A DNA stretch of 64,000 nucleotides from Candidatus Acidulodesulfobacterium ferriphilum (GTDB lineage Bacteria > SZUA-79 > Acidulodesulfobacterales > Acidulodesulfobacteraceae): the NCBI GenBank assembly GCA_004195035.1, contig SGBD01000004.1, positions 162,969-226,968 on the forward strand, written 5' to 3'. The notes below the pieces were generated by a model. The model did no database searches and was not told where the DNA came from. It saw nothing but the letters and a program-made list of their open reading frames with translations. The position numbers and the translations under genes were made by a program. The first letter of the stretch is position 1. Each line of letters starts with the position of its first letter. This document shows positions 9,471 through 17,251 of the stretch, piece after piece.

Positions 9471-9511
9471 AAAAAAATCCCGGCATTATTTTATTATATA
9501 ATAATACCGGG
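9471..9511 (-). terminator. Rho-independent terminator of the SQR operon
   Basis: On the minus strand a stem of 12 bp with one mismatch (CCCGGTATTATT pairing with AATAATGCCGGG) is followed directly by a run of T residues (the A run at 9471-9477 on the plus strand). It lies 65 bp after the DUF1641 stop codon and ends the dsrE-tusA-tusA-sqr-DUF1641 unit. Confidence 0.85.
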
Positions 9512-9575
9512 CAAACCGTGACAAAAATTCGCACCGCAAATTTATCGGCTTTTTATTTCCCGCTCATCCCTGCTT

Positions 9576-10676
9576 TCAATCTTCCTTGCCAAAAGATGAA
9601 CTTATAAATATGCTTTGCTGGTTTTCTCTTAAATTTTTCGTCAAATTTTTAGCCAAAAGCATCATGAATTTAAGTCCAAAAATAACATCTTTGTCTTTTG
9701 TTAAAGAAATCAATGAAAAAATACCGCCTTTATGATATTTTTCATCGTCTGCTTCGGTCAAAGTCTCATGCATTGAGCAATCGAGAGCTTTTACGAGTTC
9801 TTTTACATCCAGCTGGGTTAAAATGGCTTCCACCATATCCAAACCAGTTCCGACAGCCCTGTCGATAAGCCCATCCGTCATCATTCTTCTTGCCGAAGCT
9901 ACGCCGTTTGCAAGTTCGACAAGGTCATTTAATGTGTTGCTATCAATAAATCCCTGGCCCGCGTCAAGAAGCGGCTTTATGTTGTATTGCAATGTCAGGT
10001 CGGTTAGTTCCGCCAGTTTTTCTGCCGTGCCGGCCATCCGCTCAATCATCGCATCGGTCGTTCCTTTAGCAAACCCTGCGGCAAAATCGCCCATTTCCTT
10101 AAGTATTTGGAGCGTACCAGACCTCTCGAGTTCGTCAATCTTTTCGAGCGAGGACTCTAAAGACTTTGATATTTGTTGTGTTTTTTTAACGAGCCCTGCC
10201 ATATTTTCATCGCTAAGCACATCGGTTAGTTCCGCCAGTTTTTCTGCCGTGCCGGCCATCCGCTCAATCATCGCATCGGTCGTTCCTTTAGCAAACCCTG
10301 CGGCAAAATCGCCCATTTCCTTAAGTATTTGGAGCGTACCAGACCTCTCGAGTTCGTCAATCTTTTCGATGCCATTTTTCAGACTTTCCGACTTTTCGCC
10401 AATCTTTTTGATCATAGAAAGTTGTTCTTCGCCGGAAAAACTATCCAGCATTGAAAGACTGGTCATAATATTATCGGCCACCCTTTGAACCATTACATCC
10501 GTTGCGCTTTCCTTCTGAGCTTGAAGTATTGCGCTAAATTCATCGAGTGTGTCTAACCTATCTATAATATTTAACAAATGTTCTAAGGCTTGCGGTTTTT
10601 CCGTGAGTTTATTAGTTAGGGCGGCGCCGACATCTATTTTTGAGCTACGCTGAACTTCGTTTGCATTTTCAGCCAT
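9576..10676 (-). CDS. DUF1641 protein associated with sulfide:quinone oxidoreductase
   Basis: 366 aa, predicted cytoplasmic and helical with no signal peptide. The C-terminal part (VELANGVASARRMMTDGLIDRA, about 258-279) matches the DUF1641 family, small helical proteins frequently encoded beside SQR and thought to assist it. It is much longer than ordinary DUF1641 proteins because a block of about 49 residues occurs twice with identical sequence (about 103-151 and 177-225). The gene follows sqr by 26 bp on the same strand and has a good ribosome site (GGAGGC). Function is inferred from gene neighbourhood; no catalytic residues are visible. Confidence 0.8.
   Translation of the reverse strand: MAENANEVQRSSKIDVGAALTNKLTEKPQALEHLLNIIDRLDTLDEFSAILQAQKESATDVMVQRVADNIMTSLSMLDSFSGEEQLSMIKKIGEKSESLKNGIEKIDELERSGTLQILKEMGDFAAGFAKGTTDAMIERMAGTAEKLAELTDVLSDENMAGLVKKTQQISKSLESSLEKIDELERSGTLQILKEMGDFAAGFAKGTTDAMIERMAGTAEKLAELTDLTLQYNIKPLLDAGQGFIDSNTLNDLVELANGVASARRMMTDGLIDRAVGTGLDMVEAILTQLDVKELVKALDCSMHETLTEADDEKYHKGGIFSLISLTKDKDVIFGLKFMMLLAKNLTKNLRENQQSIFISSSFGKED
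10000..10369. repeat. 148-bp perfect direct repeat within the DUF1641 gene
   Basis: Positions 10000-10147 and 10222-10369 are identical over 148 bp, with a 222-bp period (74 codons), so the frame is preserved. The segment between the copies differs. Identity at the DNA level, including synonymous sites, shows a very recent duplication or active gene conversion. Confidence 0.95.
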
Positions 10677-10702
10677 AATTGCCTCCTATTTTAATCGTTA
10701 AA

Positions 10703-11842
10703 TTAAAGAACACCCATCGGGGTTAACCAGTAAACCTTATTATATGTTAATTTAAACCAGTGAATAAGCGCTGACGGAGCAACGGGATTTGGCGGAGTAT
10801 TATAATCAAACATAATATATGTTGCTTTACTTAAACCTGTCTCTATAAAACAGAAAACCTTCCCGTCATACCTGAACGGCGTTAGGCCTTCTCTTAACTC
10901 AGAGGCAATATTTTCGACGATAATATCCGATTCAAAGTGGGCAGTAGAACCTGCTTTGCTTATCGGAAGGTTTGTAGTATCCCCGACAACATAGACATTT
11001 GTCGCCCCTTCCATCTTAAGCGTAAATTTGTCGGTCGGTATAAACCCGTTCTGTCCAAGGCCGGAATCTTCGATTACCTGCGCCCCTTTGTGCGGCGGAA
11101 TCGTGAGCAATAAATCATATTTTAAAGTTACGCCCTCTAAACTTGTGATGGTTCTTTTATTGGCATCAACCTCTTTCATATTAAACAAAGTTTCAGTTAA
11201 GATGCCGTGTTTTGGAAATGTTTTGGCCGCGAAATGGGCTACAGATTCGAGCCCGTGAAGTCTCCCTATCGGGTAAGTATAGGTATATTCAACCTTATCT
11301 CTTATCCCTCTTTGTTTAAACCAATCGTCCAGCATATATGTAACTTCTAACGGAGCAACAGGACATTTATGCGGCAAACCTATGGCGAGAACAATCTTGC
11401 CGCCCTTAAAAGTCATTAATTCATGGCGAAGTTTTAAACAGGCATCTACCTCGTAAAACCAGTGTCCGCCCTCTCTTAGCCCTGGTATCATTTCAGGGGC
11501 AGGCCTTGACCCTGTGGCAAGAACAACAATGTCATATTTTATAATCAAGCCGTTTTTAAGATGAACCTCATTTTTATCCTTATCGATTTTAACCGCGGGG
11601 TGAAGATGAAGTTCAACCATCGGGTCGAGTAAATTTCTTTCGTCTCTGACAAGTTCATCATGGTGCTTTAAACCAAAAAGCATGTATAAAAGGCCAGGTT
11701 GATAAAAATGCTCCGGCTTATCCGATACCACATCGATTACCAACTCGCCTTTTTTAAGCTCCTGCCTCATTTTTTTTGCAAGTAAATTAGCAATAATTGT
11801 TCCGCCGACCCCTCCTCCAACGATAACCACTCTTTTTGACAT
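10703..11842 (-). CDS. sqr: Sulfide:quinone oxidoreductase
   Basis: FAD enzyme of the inner membrane face that oxidises sulfide (or persulfide) to polysulfide and reduces quinone. 379 aa. The N-terminal dinucleotide fold begins KRVVIVGGGVGG (residues 3-14), with ATGSRP at 109-114 and YVVGDTT at 284-290. The three redox cysteines typical of SQR are present: C135, C160 (PHKCPVAPLE) and C331. The C-terminal region supports monotopic membrane attachment. It follows the two tusA-like genes and dsrE, and precedes the DUF1641 gene. TusA and DsrE proteins carry sulfane sulfur, so the operon probably couples sulfide oxidation to cytoplasmic sulfur transfer. It has a GGAGG ribosome site. Confidence 0.92.
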   Translation of the reverse strand: MSKRVVIVGGGVGGTIIANLLAKKMRQELKKGELVIDVVSDKPEHFYQPGLLYMLFGLKHHDELVRDERNLLDPMVELHLHPAVKIDKDKNEVHLKNGLIIKYDIVVLATGSRPAPEMIPGLREGGHWFYEVDACLKLRHELMTFKGGKIVLAIGLPHKCPVAPLEVTYMLDDWFKQRGIRDKVEYTYTYPIGRLHGLESVAHFAAKTFPKHGILTETLFNMKEVDANKRTITSLEGVTLKYDLLLTIPPHKGAQVIEDSGLGQNGFIPTDKFTLKMEGATNVYVVGDTTNLPISKAGSTAHFESDIIVENIASELREGLTPFRYDGKVFCFIETGLSKATYIMFDYNTPPNPVAPSALIHWFKLTYNKVYWLTPMGVL

Positions 11843-11934
11843 AACAACCTCCTTAATTACATTAATTACATTAATTACATTAAAAGTTAAATTAATTTAA
11901 AGGTATTTTAACTTGCTCCTCTTTGCATCCTTTC

Positions 11935-12195
11935 TTACATTTCTTTAATCTTTTTTGAAAAAATTCGCCAATAACCGGTTTCTTCGATAACACCCATAAA
12001 TTCCTGATGAACCTTGTTTAACCACTCCGGAACATCTTTGGCGCTACCAGCGTCCCCTGAAATTAGTTCTATTATAGAGCCAACAGGCTGCTGCCTCATC
12101 TCCTTTATTAATTCCATAAGCGGCCCCGGGCAATATGTCCCTCTTGCATCCACGGTAATAGTCGGTTTAACATCTTTTAAATTTACATCTGCCAT
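11935..12195 (-). CDS. TusA-like sulfur carrier, canonical CPxP
   Basis: Small sulfur-transfer protein of 86 aa. The active-site motif is CPGPLMEL, Cys at residue 22, which carries a persulfide in TusA/SirA proteins. I place the start at ATG 12195, behind a strong GGAGGTG site; a Met codon 15 bp upstream lies inside that ribosome site. It has an extended C-terminus with EETGYWRIF, shared with the second TusA-like protein upstream. Between that paralogue and sqr in one operon, it is a likely acceptor of sulfane sulfur from SQR or DsrE. Confidence 0.88.
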   Translation of the reverse strand: MADVNLKDVKPTITVDARGTYCPGPLMELIKEMRQQPVGSIIELISGDAGSAKDVPEWLNKVHQEFMGVIEETGYWRIFSKKIKEM

Positions 12196-12326
12196 AGTAA
12201 ACACCTCCAAAATAAAAATAATTAAGCGTTAAAATAAGATCACATAATATAAGATATAATAATACATATTTATTTATCTTAAAACCGTGCCATTGTTAAA
12301 CTTATTGCTGTTTTTCGGTTTTAAAA

Positions 12327-12608
12327 TTACATATTATCCACTTTTTTAGCAAATATTCTCCAATAACCTGTTTCCTCGATAACAGATAAAAGTTCCTGAT
12401 GAACTTTTTTTATCCATTCTATAACTTCTTTGACATCTTCCTCTTTATCCGTTAATAATTCTATTACCGTGTTTTTCGGCTGCTGCCTCATTTCTATAAT
12501 AAACTCGCCCACAGGCGGCATGCAGCACGATACGCCCCTTATATCAACTACAACAGATTCGGTATATTCAATATTCTCTGCTAAATTACCCATACAAACA
12601 TTATTCAT
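12327..12608 (-). CDS. TusA-like protein with altered CCxP active site
   Basis: 93 aa and clearly paralogous to the next gene: both share IIEMRQQP-type and VIEETGYWRIF segments. The active-site loop reads RGVSCCMPPVGEF, so the canonical CPxP has become CCxP, giving vicinal cysteines C28 and C29. A vicinal pair could form a disulfide or trisulfide rather than a simple persulfide, but this is inference. The start codon abuts a perfect 24-bp palindrome and no Shine-Dalgarno sequence is evident. It lies between dsrE and the canonical tusA-like gene. Confidence 0.8.
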   Translation of the reverse strand: MNNVCMGNLAENIEYTESVVVDIRGVSCCMPPVGEFIIEMRQQPKNTVIELLTDKEEDVKEVIEWIKKVHQELLSVIEETGYWRIFAKKVDNM

Positions 12609-12631
12609 TTCAATATCTTAAGATATTGAAA
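12608..12631. promoter_or_regulatory. Perfect 24-bp palindrome at the start codon of the CCxP TusA gene
   Basis: The palindrome has half-site TTTCAATATCTT and no spacer. It ends exactly at the first base of the ATG on the minus strand and takes the place of a ribosome binding site. It could be a dimer operator or an mRNA hairpin limiting translation. It is AT-rich and lacks a T-run, so a terminator is unlikely. Confidence 0.6.
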
Positions 12632-12704
12632 AATGCATTTAAAAATTAAATTTAAAAAAGCAGTTTTATTTCTAATTGATATGCATGTGCATTATGAATT
12701 AAAA

Positions 12705-13103
12705 TTAAAATGTAATGGTTTCCGCCCCTTCCATAATTCCCAGAAACGCGGCAAGGCCTAAATTATCATCGACAATATCTATTAAATCGTCTTTTTCGAT
12801 CCCTAAAATATCCATTACCATAGAGCACACATAAATTTTAATGCCCCCAAGCATTTTAGCCTGGTCAAACAGTTCATAAAACATTGCGGCCTTCTTTTCC
12901 TTAATCTGGTGATAAATTTTACCCCCGGTAAAATTCTTTTTCTCCACATTTTCCTTTAAATAATTGTAAACCGCGTTCATAGTTACAAAAACGGAAACAT
13001 CGATGCCGGAAACTGCCGCAACGGATGCGATCATTGATGCTACATGAGATTTTTCATATTCCTCAGAGGCAATTATTATTGCCAGTTTTTGGTTATCTGC
13101 CAT
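12705..13103 (-). CDS. DsrE family sulfur-transfer protein
   Basis: 132-aa cytoplasmic protein with the DsrE/DsrF-like fold: hydrophobic beta strand KLAIIIASEEYEKSHVASMI at the N-terminus and a single Cys (C93 in IKIYVCSMVMDILG) at the position used for sulfur binding in DsrE-type carriers. It is first in the dsrE-tusA-tusA-sqr-DUF1641 operon and has a strong AGGAGG ribosome site. An inverted-repeat operator candidate lies upstream. The partner sulfurtransferase cannot be named from the sequence. Confidence 0.85.
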   Translation of the reverse strand: MADNQKLAIIIASEEYEKSHVASMIASVAAVSGIDVSVFVTMNAVYNYLKENVEKKNFTGGKIYHQIKEKKAAMFYELFDQAKMLGGIKIYVCSMVMDILGIEKDDLIDIVDDNLGLAAFLGIMEGAETITF

Positions 13104-13326
13104 AAATGGTCCTCCTATGTTTTTATATTTTATTTTAATAATTTATTTTAATGCTTAATGTAAATTTAGTTTTTTGATAAAATTTTTTAAAAAGATAAAA
13201 ATTCCCTCTTCTATATTTATAATTATATGAAATGCAAAATATATACCGAAATCATAATTATTTTTAAGTTAGACAATTCCTTTAAAATCAAGGATTTGAT
13301 TTTTTAATTTCATAATGAAAATTAGA

Positions 13327-13369
13327 TTTATGACAATTTGACAAATTATTTATGACAAATTGTCATAAA
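13327..13369. promoter_or_regulatory. Inverted-repeat operator upstream of the dsrE-sqr operon
   Basis: Arms TTTATGACAATTTG (13327-13340) and CAAATTGTCATAAA (13356-13369) are perfect 14-bp inverted repeats with a 15-bp spacer. The right arm lies in a second, tighter palindrome, TGACAA-A-TTGTCA (13353-13365). It sits in the 415-bp gap between dsrE and tRNA-Val(GAC), 224 bp before dsrE. Two overlapping dyads suggest cooperative repressor or activator binding. The regulator is not in the window. Confidence 0.6.
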
Positions 13370-13427
13370 CCCATAATCTATCAATAAAATATGTTAAAAT
13401 GTTTCAAAATCTGATAAATAATGCCTA

Positions 13428-13457
13428 TTGACAAATCAGGTATTTCGGTTGTAATAT
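13428..13457 (+). promoter_or_regulatory. Candidate sigma-70 promoter for tRNA-Val(GAC)
   Basis: A TTGACA -35 box (13428-13433) and a TAATAT -10 box (13452-13457) are separated by 18 bp. Transcription would begin about 55 bp before the mature tRNA. There is no competing plus-strand gene. Confidence 0.6.
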
Positions 13458-13518
13458 ATATTATCTTTTATTTTTCGGATTGCTTTTTATAAAAAGCTGA
13501 AAGGGTTTCTATTCATAC

Positions 13519-13594
<76 letters not shown>

Positions 13595-13725
13595 GATAAA
13601 CCGCAGTATTTAAGGCATTTCAAGCAATATCCTATCTTGACATAATTTCTTAATTTTGATAAAATTTAATCAATTTTAACGAATTTTGCATACAAAAACG
13701 CATACAATTTTTAGGGTAAAATAAT

Positions 13726-14757
13726 ATGAGAATTTACAGGCGCGGTAGTATCTATTGGTGCGAGTTCAGGCTTGACAATAAGCATTATCAATACTCTTGC
13801 AAGACAAAAGAAAAAGAAATAGCGCAAGAAGTAGCGTCGGCAATTTATGCGGATATGATACGGGACAGATTTAATATACCGGCGAAAAATAAGGCTCAAC
13901 GTTTATTTGCCGAAACCTATCAGGAATATTTAAAAAATCTTAATAATTCAAAAGGGACTATTGAAAAGAAAAAATGGCATTATAAGCATTTTATTAAATT
14001 ATTTAAAGATAAATACATTGCAGATATTGACGTTAAAAATTATCAATTAACAAGAAAGCTTGAAATACAGAACGAACCTAAGAATAAAGGCAAAAACGAC
14101 AGTCAAATAACTTATGCTATTGTCAATAGCGAAATAATGACCTTATCTAATTTCTTTAATTTTTGTATTGAGAAAGGCTATATAGATAAGAACCCTGCAT
14201 TTAAAATTAAGAAACTAAATGAACTATCCCGCATTAAAACTTTATCAAACTCCGACATCGAGAAACTCATCGCAGGCGCTACAAATAAGTTGACTAAAGA
14301 TTTAATTACTTTTTTAATTTATACCGGTTGCCGCAAAGGCGAGGCTCTTAACTTAAAATGGGACGACGTGGACTTGCAGAATAACGTAATAGCTATTAAA
14401 GGAACTAAAACCAAGTATGACAGGTATATTCCGATTTCAAAACCGTTAAAAGAGCTTTTAAGGCAAGTCGGAAAAAATCAGGATGGTTTATACGTATTCG
14501 AGAGGAACGGGGCTAAATTAACCGATTTTAAGCGTTCCTTTCATACGGCGTGCCGTAATGCCGGATTAAAAGATTTAAGGATCCACGACTTGCGCCACGT
14601 ATTCGCAAGCAAAATGGTAATGAACGGGACGTCTTTATTTATTACAGGCGAACTGTTAGGACATAGGACTACGCAAATGACAAAGCGGTATAGCCATTTA
14701 GTCCCGGAGACGCTTAAGAAAGCGGTTGACGATGTATTTAACAAAAAAATATTGTAA
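13726..14757 (+). CDS. int: Tyrosine-type site-specific integrase
   Basis: 343 aa. An N-terminal SAM-like DNA-binding domain (about 60-165) precedes the catalytic domain (about 175-335). Catalytic residues are visible: R in YTGCRKGEALNLKWDD, the HDLRH box (LRIHDLRHVFASKM), LLGHRTTQMT, and the nucleophilic Tyr in KRYSHL. It integrates or excises the island at the neighbouring tRNA-Val. The start follows the tRNA by 131 bp without a clear Shine-Dalgarno site. The stop overlaps the next gene's start (TAATG). Confidence 0.95.
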   Translation: MRIYRRGSIYWCEFRLDNKHYQYSCKTKEKEIAQEVASAIYADMIRDRFNIPAKNKAQRLFAETYQEYLKNLNNSKGTIEKKKWHYKHFIKLFKDKYIADIDVKNYQLTRKLEIQNEPKNKGKNDSQITYAIVNSEIMTLSNFFNFCIEKGYIDKNPAFKIKKLNELSRIKTLSNSDIEKLIAGATNKLTKDLITFLIYTGCRKGEALNLKWDDVDLQNNVIAIKGTKTKYDRYIPISKPLKELLRQVGKNQDGLYVFERNGAKLTDFKRSFHTACRNAGLKDLRIHDLRHVFASKMVMNGTSLFITGELLGHRTTQMTKRYSHLVPETLKKAVDDVFNKKIL

Positions 14758-15428
14758 TGCAAATACAAACTTGGTTAGCCGCAAATACATTCGTTATTTC
14801 AGACACGCATTTTGGGCACGCAAATATTATGCGGTCTGAACCGTTAAGAAGCGGCCTGGTTAATTCTGTTAAAACAGATGTTTCTAATTACGTTGATTTA
14901 ACCGCGGCGGCTGACCGTAAATTGATAGATAATTGGAATTCCGTCGTATCTGCAGACGATAATATCTTACATTTGGGCGATGCCGTCTGGGGCGGAAAAG
15001 ACAAAATAACGAAATATATAAAGGAACTTAACGGCCGGATTTATTTGATTAAAGGAAATCACGACGCCGATAATGCCGCATACAAGGAATTAGGCATTAA
15101 TATTATCGAAAACATTCATTTATTTATAGACGGTTCTTACGATATAATACCCGCAAAACATAAATACGCTAACGCTATTATAACCGAAATTGACGGCAAG
15201 AGGATTATGTTTTCGCATTTTCCTGTTGTAAATGATATCGTTGAGGATATGGAGAATTTTGCCGGGATAACCAAAGAGCTTTATGAAATTTTTAAAAATT
15301 ATAACTGCAATTTAAACATACACGGACACACACATTCGCAATCAATTAAAATAGCTTCGTTCTGCAAAAACGCTTCAATAGAAGCAATCGGGAATTTTAA
15401 ACCGCACAAAATCGGCGAAATTATATAG
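14757..15428 (+). CDS. Calcineurin-like metallophosphoesterase
   Basis: 223 aa with the full set of metal-binding motifs: SDTHFGH (about 19-25), LHLGDAVWGG, KGNHD, SHFPV and GHTHS. Related island and phage proteins act on phosphodiesters or phosphomonoesters; the substrate cannot be named. It is translationally coupled to the integrase by a 1-bp TAATG overlap. Directly after its stop codon lies a short copy of an integrase C-terminus, so it appears to have been inserted at or recombined into an integrase 3' end. It is a cargo gene of the island. Confidence 0.88.
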   Translation: MQIQTWLAANTFVISDTHFGHANIMRSEPLRSGLVNSVKTDVSNYVDLTAAADRKLIDNWNSVVSADDNILHLGDAVWGGKDKITKYIKELNGRIYLIKGNHDADNAAYKELGINIIENIHLFIDGSYDIIPAKHKYANAIITEIDGKRIMFSHFPVVNDIVEDMENFAGITKELYEIFKNYNCNLNIHGHTHSQSIKIASFCKNASIEAIGNFKPHKIGEII

Positions 15429-15474
15429 CCATCTGGTGCCTGATACGTTAAAGAAGGCGGTTGACAACGTGTAG
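15424..15474 (+). pseudogene. Remnant of a second integrase C-terminus
   Basis: Reading from 15424 gives YSHLVPDTLKKAVDNV and a stop, matching the true integrase end YSHLVPETLKKAVDDV except for two conservative changes. The nucleotides have diverged at synonymous sites, so this is not a fresh copy. It overlaps the phosphoesterase stop by a few bases. It marks a past recombination in which the phosphoesterase entered between two integrase ends. Confidence 0.75.
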
Positions 15475-15577
15475 GATAAGAGCGATAAAAAAAGTTAATT
15501 TATCTAAATTTTAAACAGATGCCTTAAAAGGCAAATTATGGTGTTCTGGAGAATGGAAAATTAAGTGGCTGACTAGA

Positions 15578-15894
15578 TTATTTATTATTCAGGGGGGGTA
15601 TAATGCTGTTAAAGGTTTTACCGAGAATGTTTTTATTAAGGTAGGGGTAAGTTCTTGATGGTCCCGTTTTTCTCTTAAGTTCTTTACAAACGAATAATAA
15701 TTTCCTTTCGATATCGCTCAGTCCTTCTTTTTTGGCGTTGTTAATATTAACATATAAATTTTATATTTTTCAAAAAGTTCTAGCGCTTCTTCCTGGAGCA
15801 TAGGCGGTTCTCCATTATTGAATAATCTGTCATAAAGTCTTGAAATTTCTATTTTGCCTTCATCAGAATATAAAAAATTAAAATCAATCACCAT
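15578..15894 (-). pseudogene. Frameshifted small hypothetical gene
   Basis: A start at ATG 15894 follows a good GGAGGG site and reads MVIDFNFLYSDEGKIEIS onward, stopping at 15718 after 58 residues. In another frame the DNA continues open past that stop, from a segment reading VNINNAKKEGLSDIERK to a TAA at 15578, giving roughly 55 further plausible codons. The switch falls near an A-rich stretch at about 15750-15760. The simplest reading is one gene of about 105 codons broken by an indel. I do not recognise the family. Confidence 0.45.
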
Positions 15895-15910
15895 AATCCC
15901 TCCAAAAAAG

Positions 15911-16135
15911 TTATTTACTATAGTGATAATTATATAATCTTTCAGCAAACCCGTCTATTATTTTATTTTTTCTCATTTCGATTTCCGGAATAAAATCTTC
16001 CTCGAGCATTTCTTTAAGATTTATAACCGACCGCCTTTCTAATTTCAATTTGCGCATTTCTTCCGATATCTTCTTTCCTTTCTGGATAAGATAGACCAGA
16101 AAAAATATTTCCGCCGCCGCAAAAATCAATTCCAA
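15911..16135 (-). CDS. Small membrane-anchored hypothetical protein
   Basis: 74 aa from a TTG codon at 16135. A hydrophobic N-terminus (about residues 2-17) is followed by charged helical sequence (ISEEMRKLKLERRS), suggesting a single-pass anchor with a cytoplasmic coiled tail. No family is recognised. Both the start and expression are uncertain because no strong ribosome site is visible. It ends 17 bp before the frameshifted small gene and may share its transcript. Confidence 0.4.
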   Translation of the reverse strand: MELIFAAAEIFFLVYLIQKGKKISEEMRKLKLERRSVINLKEMLEEDFIPEIEMRKNKIIDGFAERLYNYHYSK

Positions 16136-16242
16136 ACTGACACGAAATTTTAAACGGTCTCCCGATTTTATTAAACAAATTAATATTTATAGATATTTTA
16201 GTTTCAATAATTTGTATCTTACAATTGCCTTAAATAAAAAGA

Positions 16243-16578
16243 TTAATGCCTATTACTTAAATAAATACCAAATATCATACACCCTATAAAAAATATCCAA
16301 GCAATTAGCCAGTCTATAAAAGTTGTTTTACTCATTTCATGTTTATCGTCATCGTCATGTTTATCGTGAGGATATTCATAACGATCAACTGCTAAATTGA
16401 GATCATTTCGTTCATCATCTTGTTTTTTCAACATAGTTTGAAAAGCCTCATAATTGGATTTTTCTTGCTCTAAACGATCCTGTTCTTCATGATAATGTTT
16501 ATGGTCTTGCTGTCTTTGTTCATATCTTTCTTGCTCTCTTTCTTGCTCTCTTTTCCAATAATCGTTTTCATCATCCAT
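16243..16578 (-). CDS. Tail-anchored hydrophilic hypothetical protein
   Basis: 111 aa. Residues 1-60 are extremely rich in E, Q, R, D, H and K and likely form a long helix. A His/Asp-rich stretch (HDKHDDDDKHE, about 71-81) could bind metal. A single transmembrane helix lies at about 86-106 near the C-terminus. It has a good AGAGG ribosome site. No family is recognised; it is island cargo of unknown role. Confidence 0.6.
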   Translation of the reverse strand: MDDENDYWKREQEREQERYEQRQQDHKHYHEEQDRLEQEKSNYEAFQTMLKKQDDERNDLNLAVDRYEYPHDKHDDDDKHEMSKTTFIDWLIAWIFFIGCMIFGIYLSNRH

Positions 16579-16761
16579 ACTAACCTCTAATAAAGATTAA
16601 TTTAAAAAAAGAACTACAAAGTAAAACAAAAACTAAATAAAGTATAAAACTATTAAATTACAACTAAATTCACATGCAAGTTGAGTTTATTTTCACCCGC
16701 CTCTGGAATTTGCGTATTTCGTTTTAATCGAACGCTTTTTTAATAATTAAGCCTAAATATT

Positions 16762-17134
16762 CTATAAAAATTCAACAAAGGTATTTATAACTTTATCTAA
16801 ATCTTTTTTAAGCTCATTTTTAATCTGTTCAATCAAATTATATTTTTTGCCATCCCTTTTTGCTTATATAAATCAAATTCCCCTTTCTTATTAATTAGTA
16901 TTTCAATACTTATTTTTTCAATATGAGTTTTTTAAGCCTCTTATTTCCTGCATATAACGGTCATTTTGGACACTCATATCGGTTTCTGTCGGACACTTGA
17001 AATATATCATTTGGTCTATTTCTTTTCAATAATTTTCCATCAAAATCACCCAAACCTTCCCTGTATACATAATCTTTAACTTCTTGTTTAACCTGTAACA
17101 ATTCAAGCCTCTCTTTAATGCCCTCAATTTCCAT
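16762..17134 (-). pseudogene. Decayed gene in the 16.6-17.25 kb gap
   Basis: This 673-bp gap has no intact gene over 60 codons but carries coding-like fragments in shifting frames. From ATG 17134 a 57-residue stretch starts MEIEGIKERLELLQVKQEV and stops at 16961. Further on, other frames read QNDRYMQEIRGLKNS, then ISIEILINKKGEFDLYKQK, then KKYNLIEQIKNELKKDLDK, ending at 16762. Together they resemble one protein of about 120 residues with several frameshifts. I do not recognise the family. Confidence 0.4.
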
Positions 17135-17251
17135 TTTAATCGAACACTGATTCCGTTTCTAACCGAACTCTAAAATCAGCAATTAATGCCTTTATAATTT
17201 TTTAAAAATTCACTACTATACTAAAACTTTATTTTTCAACATTCTTTTTAA

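Noticed and set aside
9823-10488. A 221-codon open frame on the plus strand opposite the DUF1641 gene
   Set aside because: It mirrors the repeated, GC-biased minus-strand gene, has no ribosome site and a low-complexity Ser/Ala composition. The minus-strand gene has operon context and a family match.
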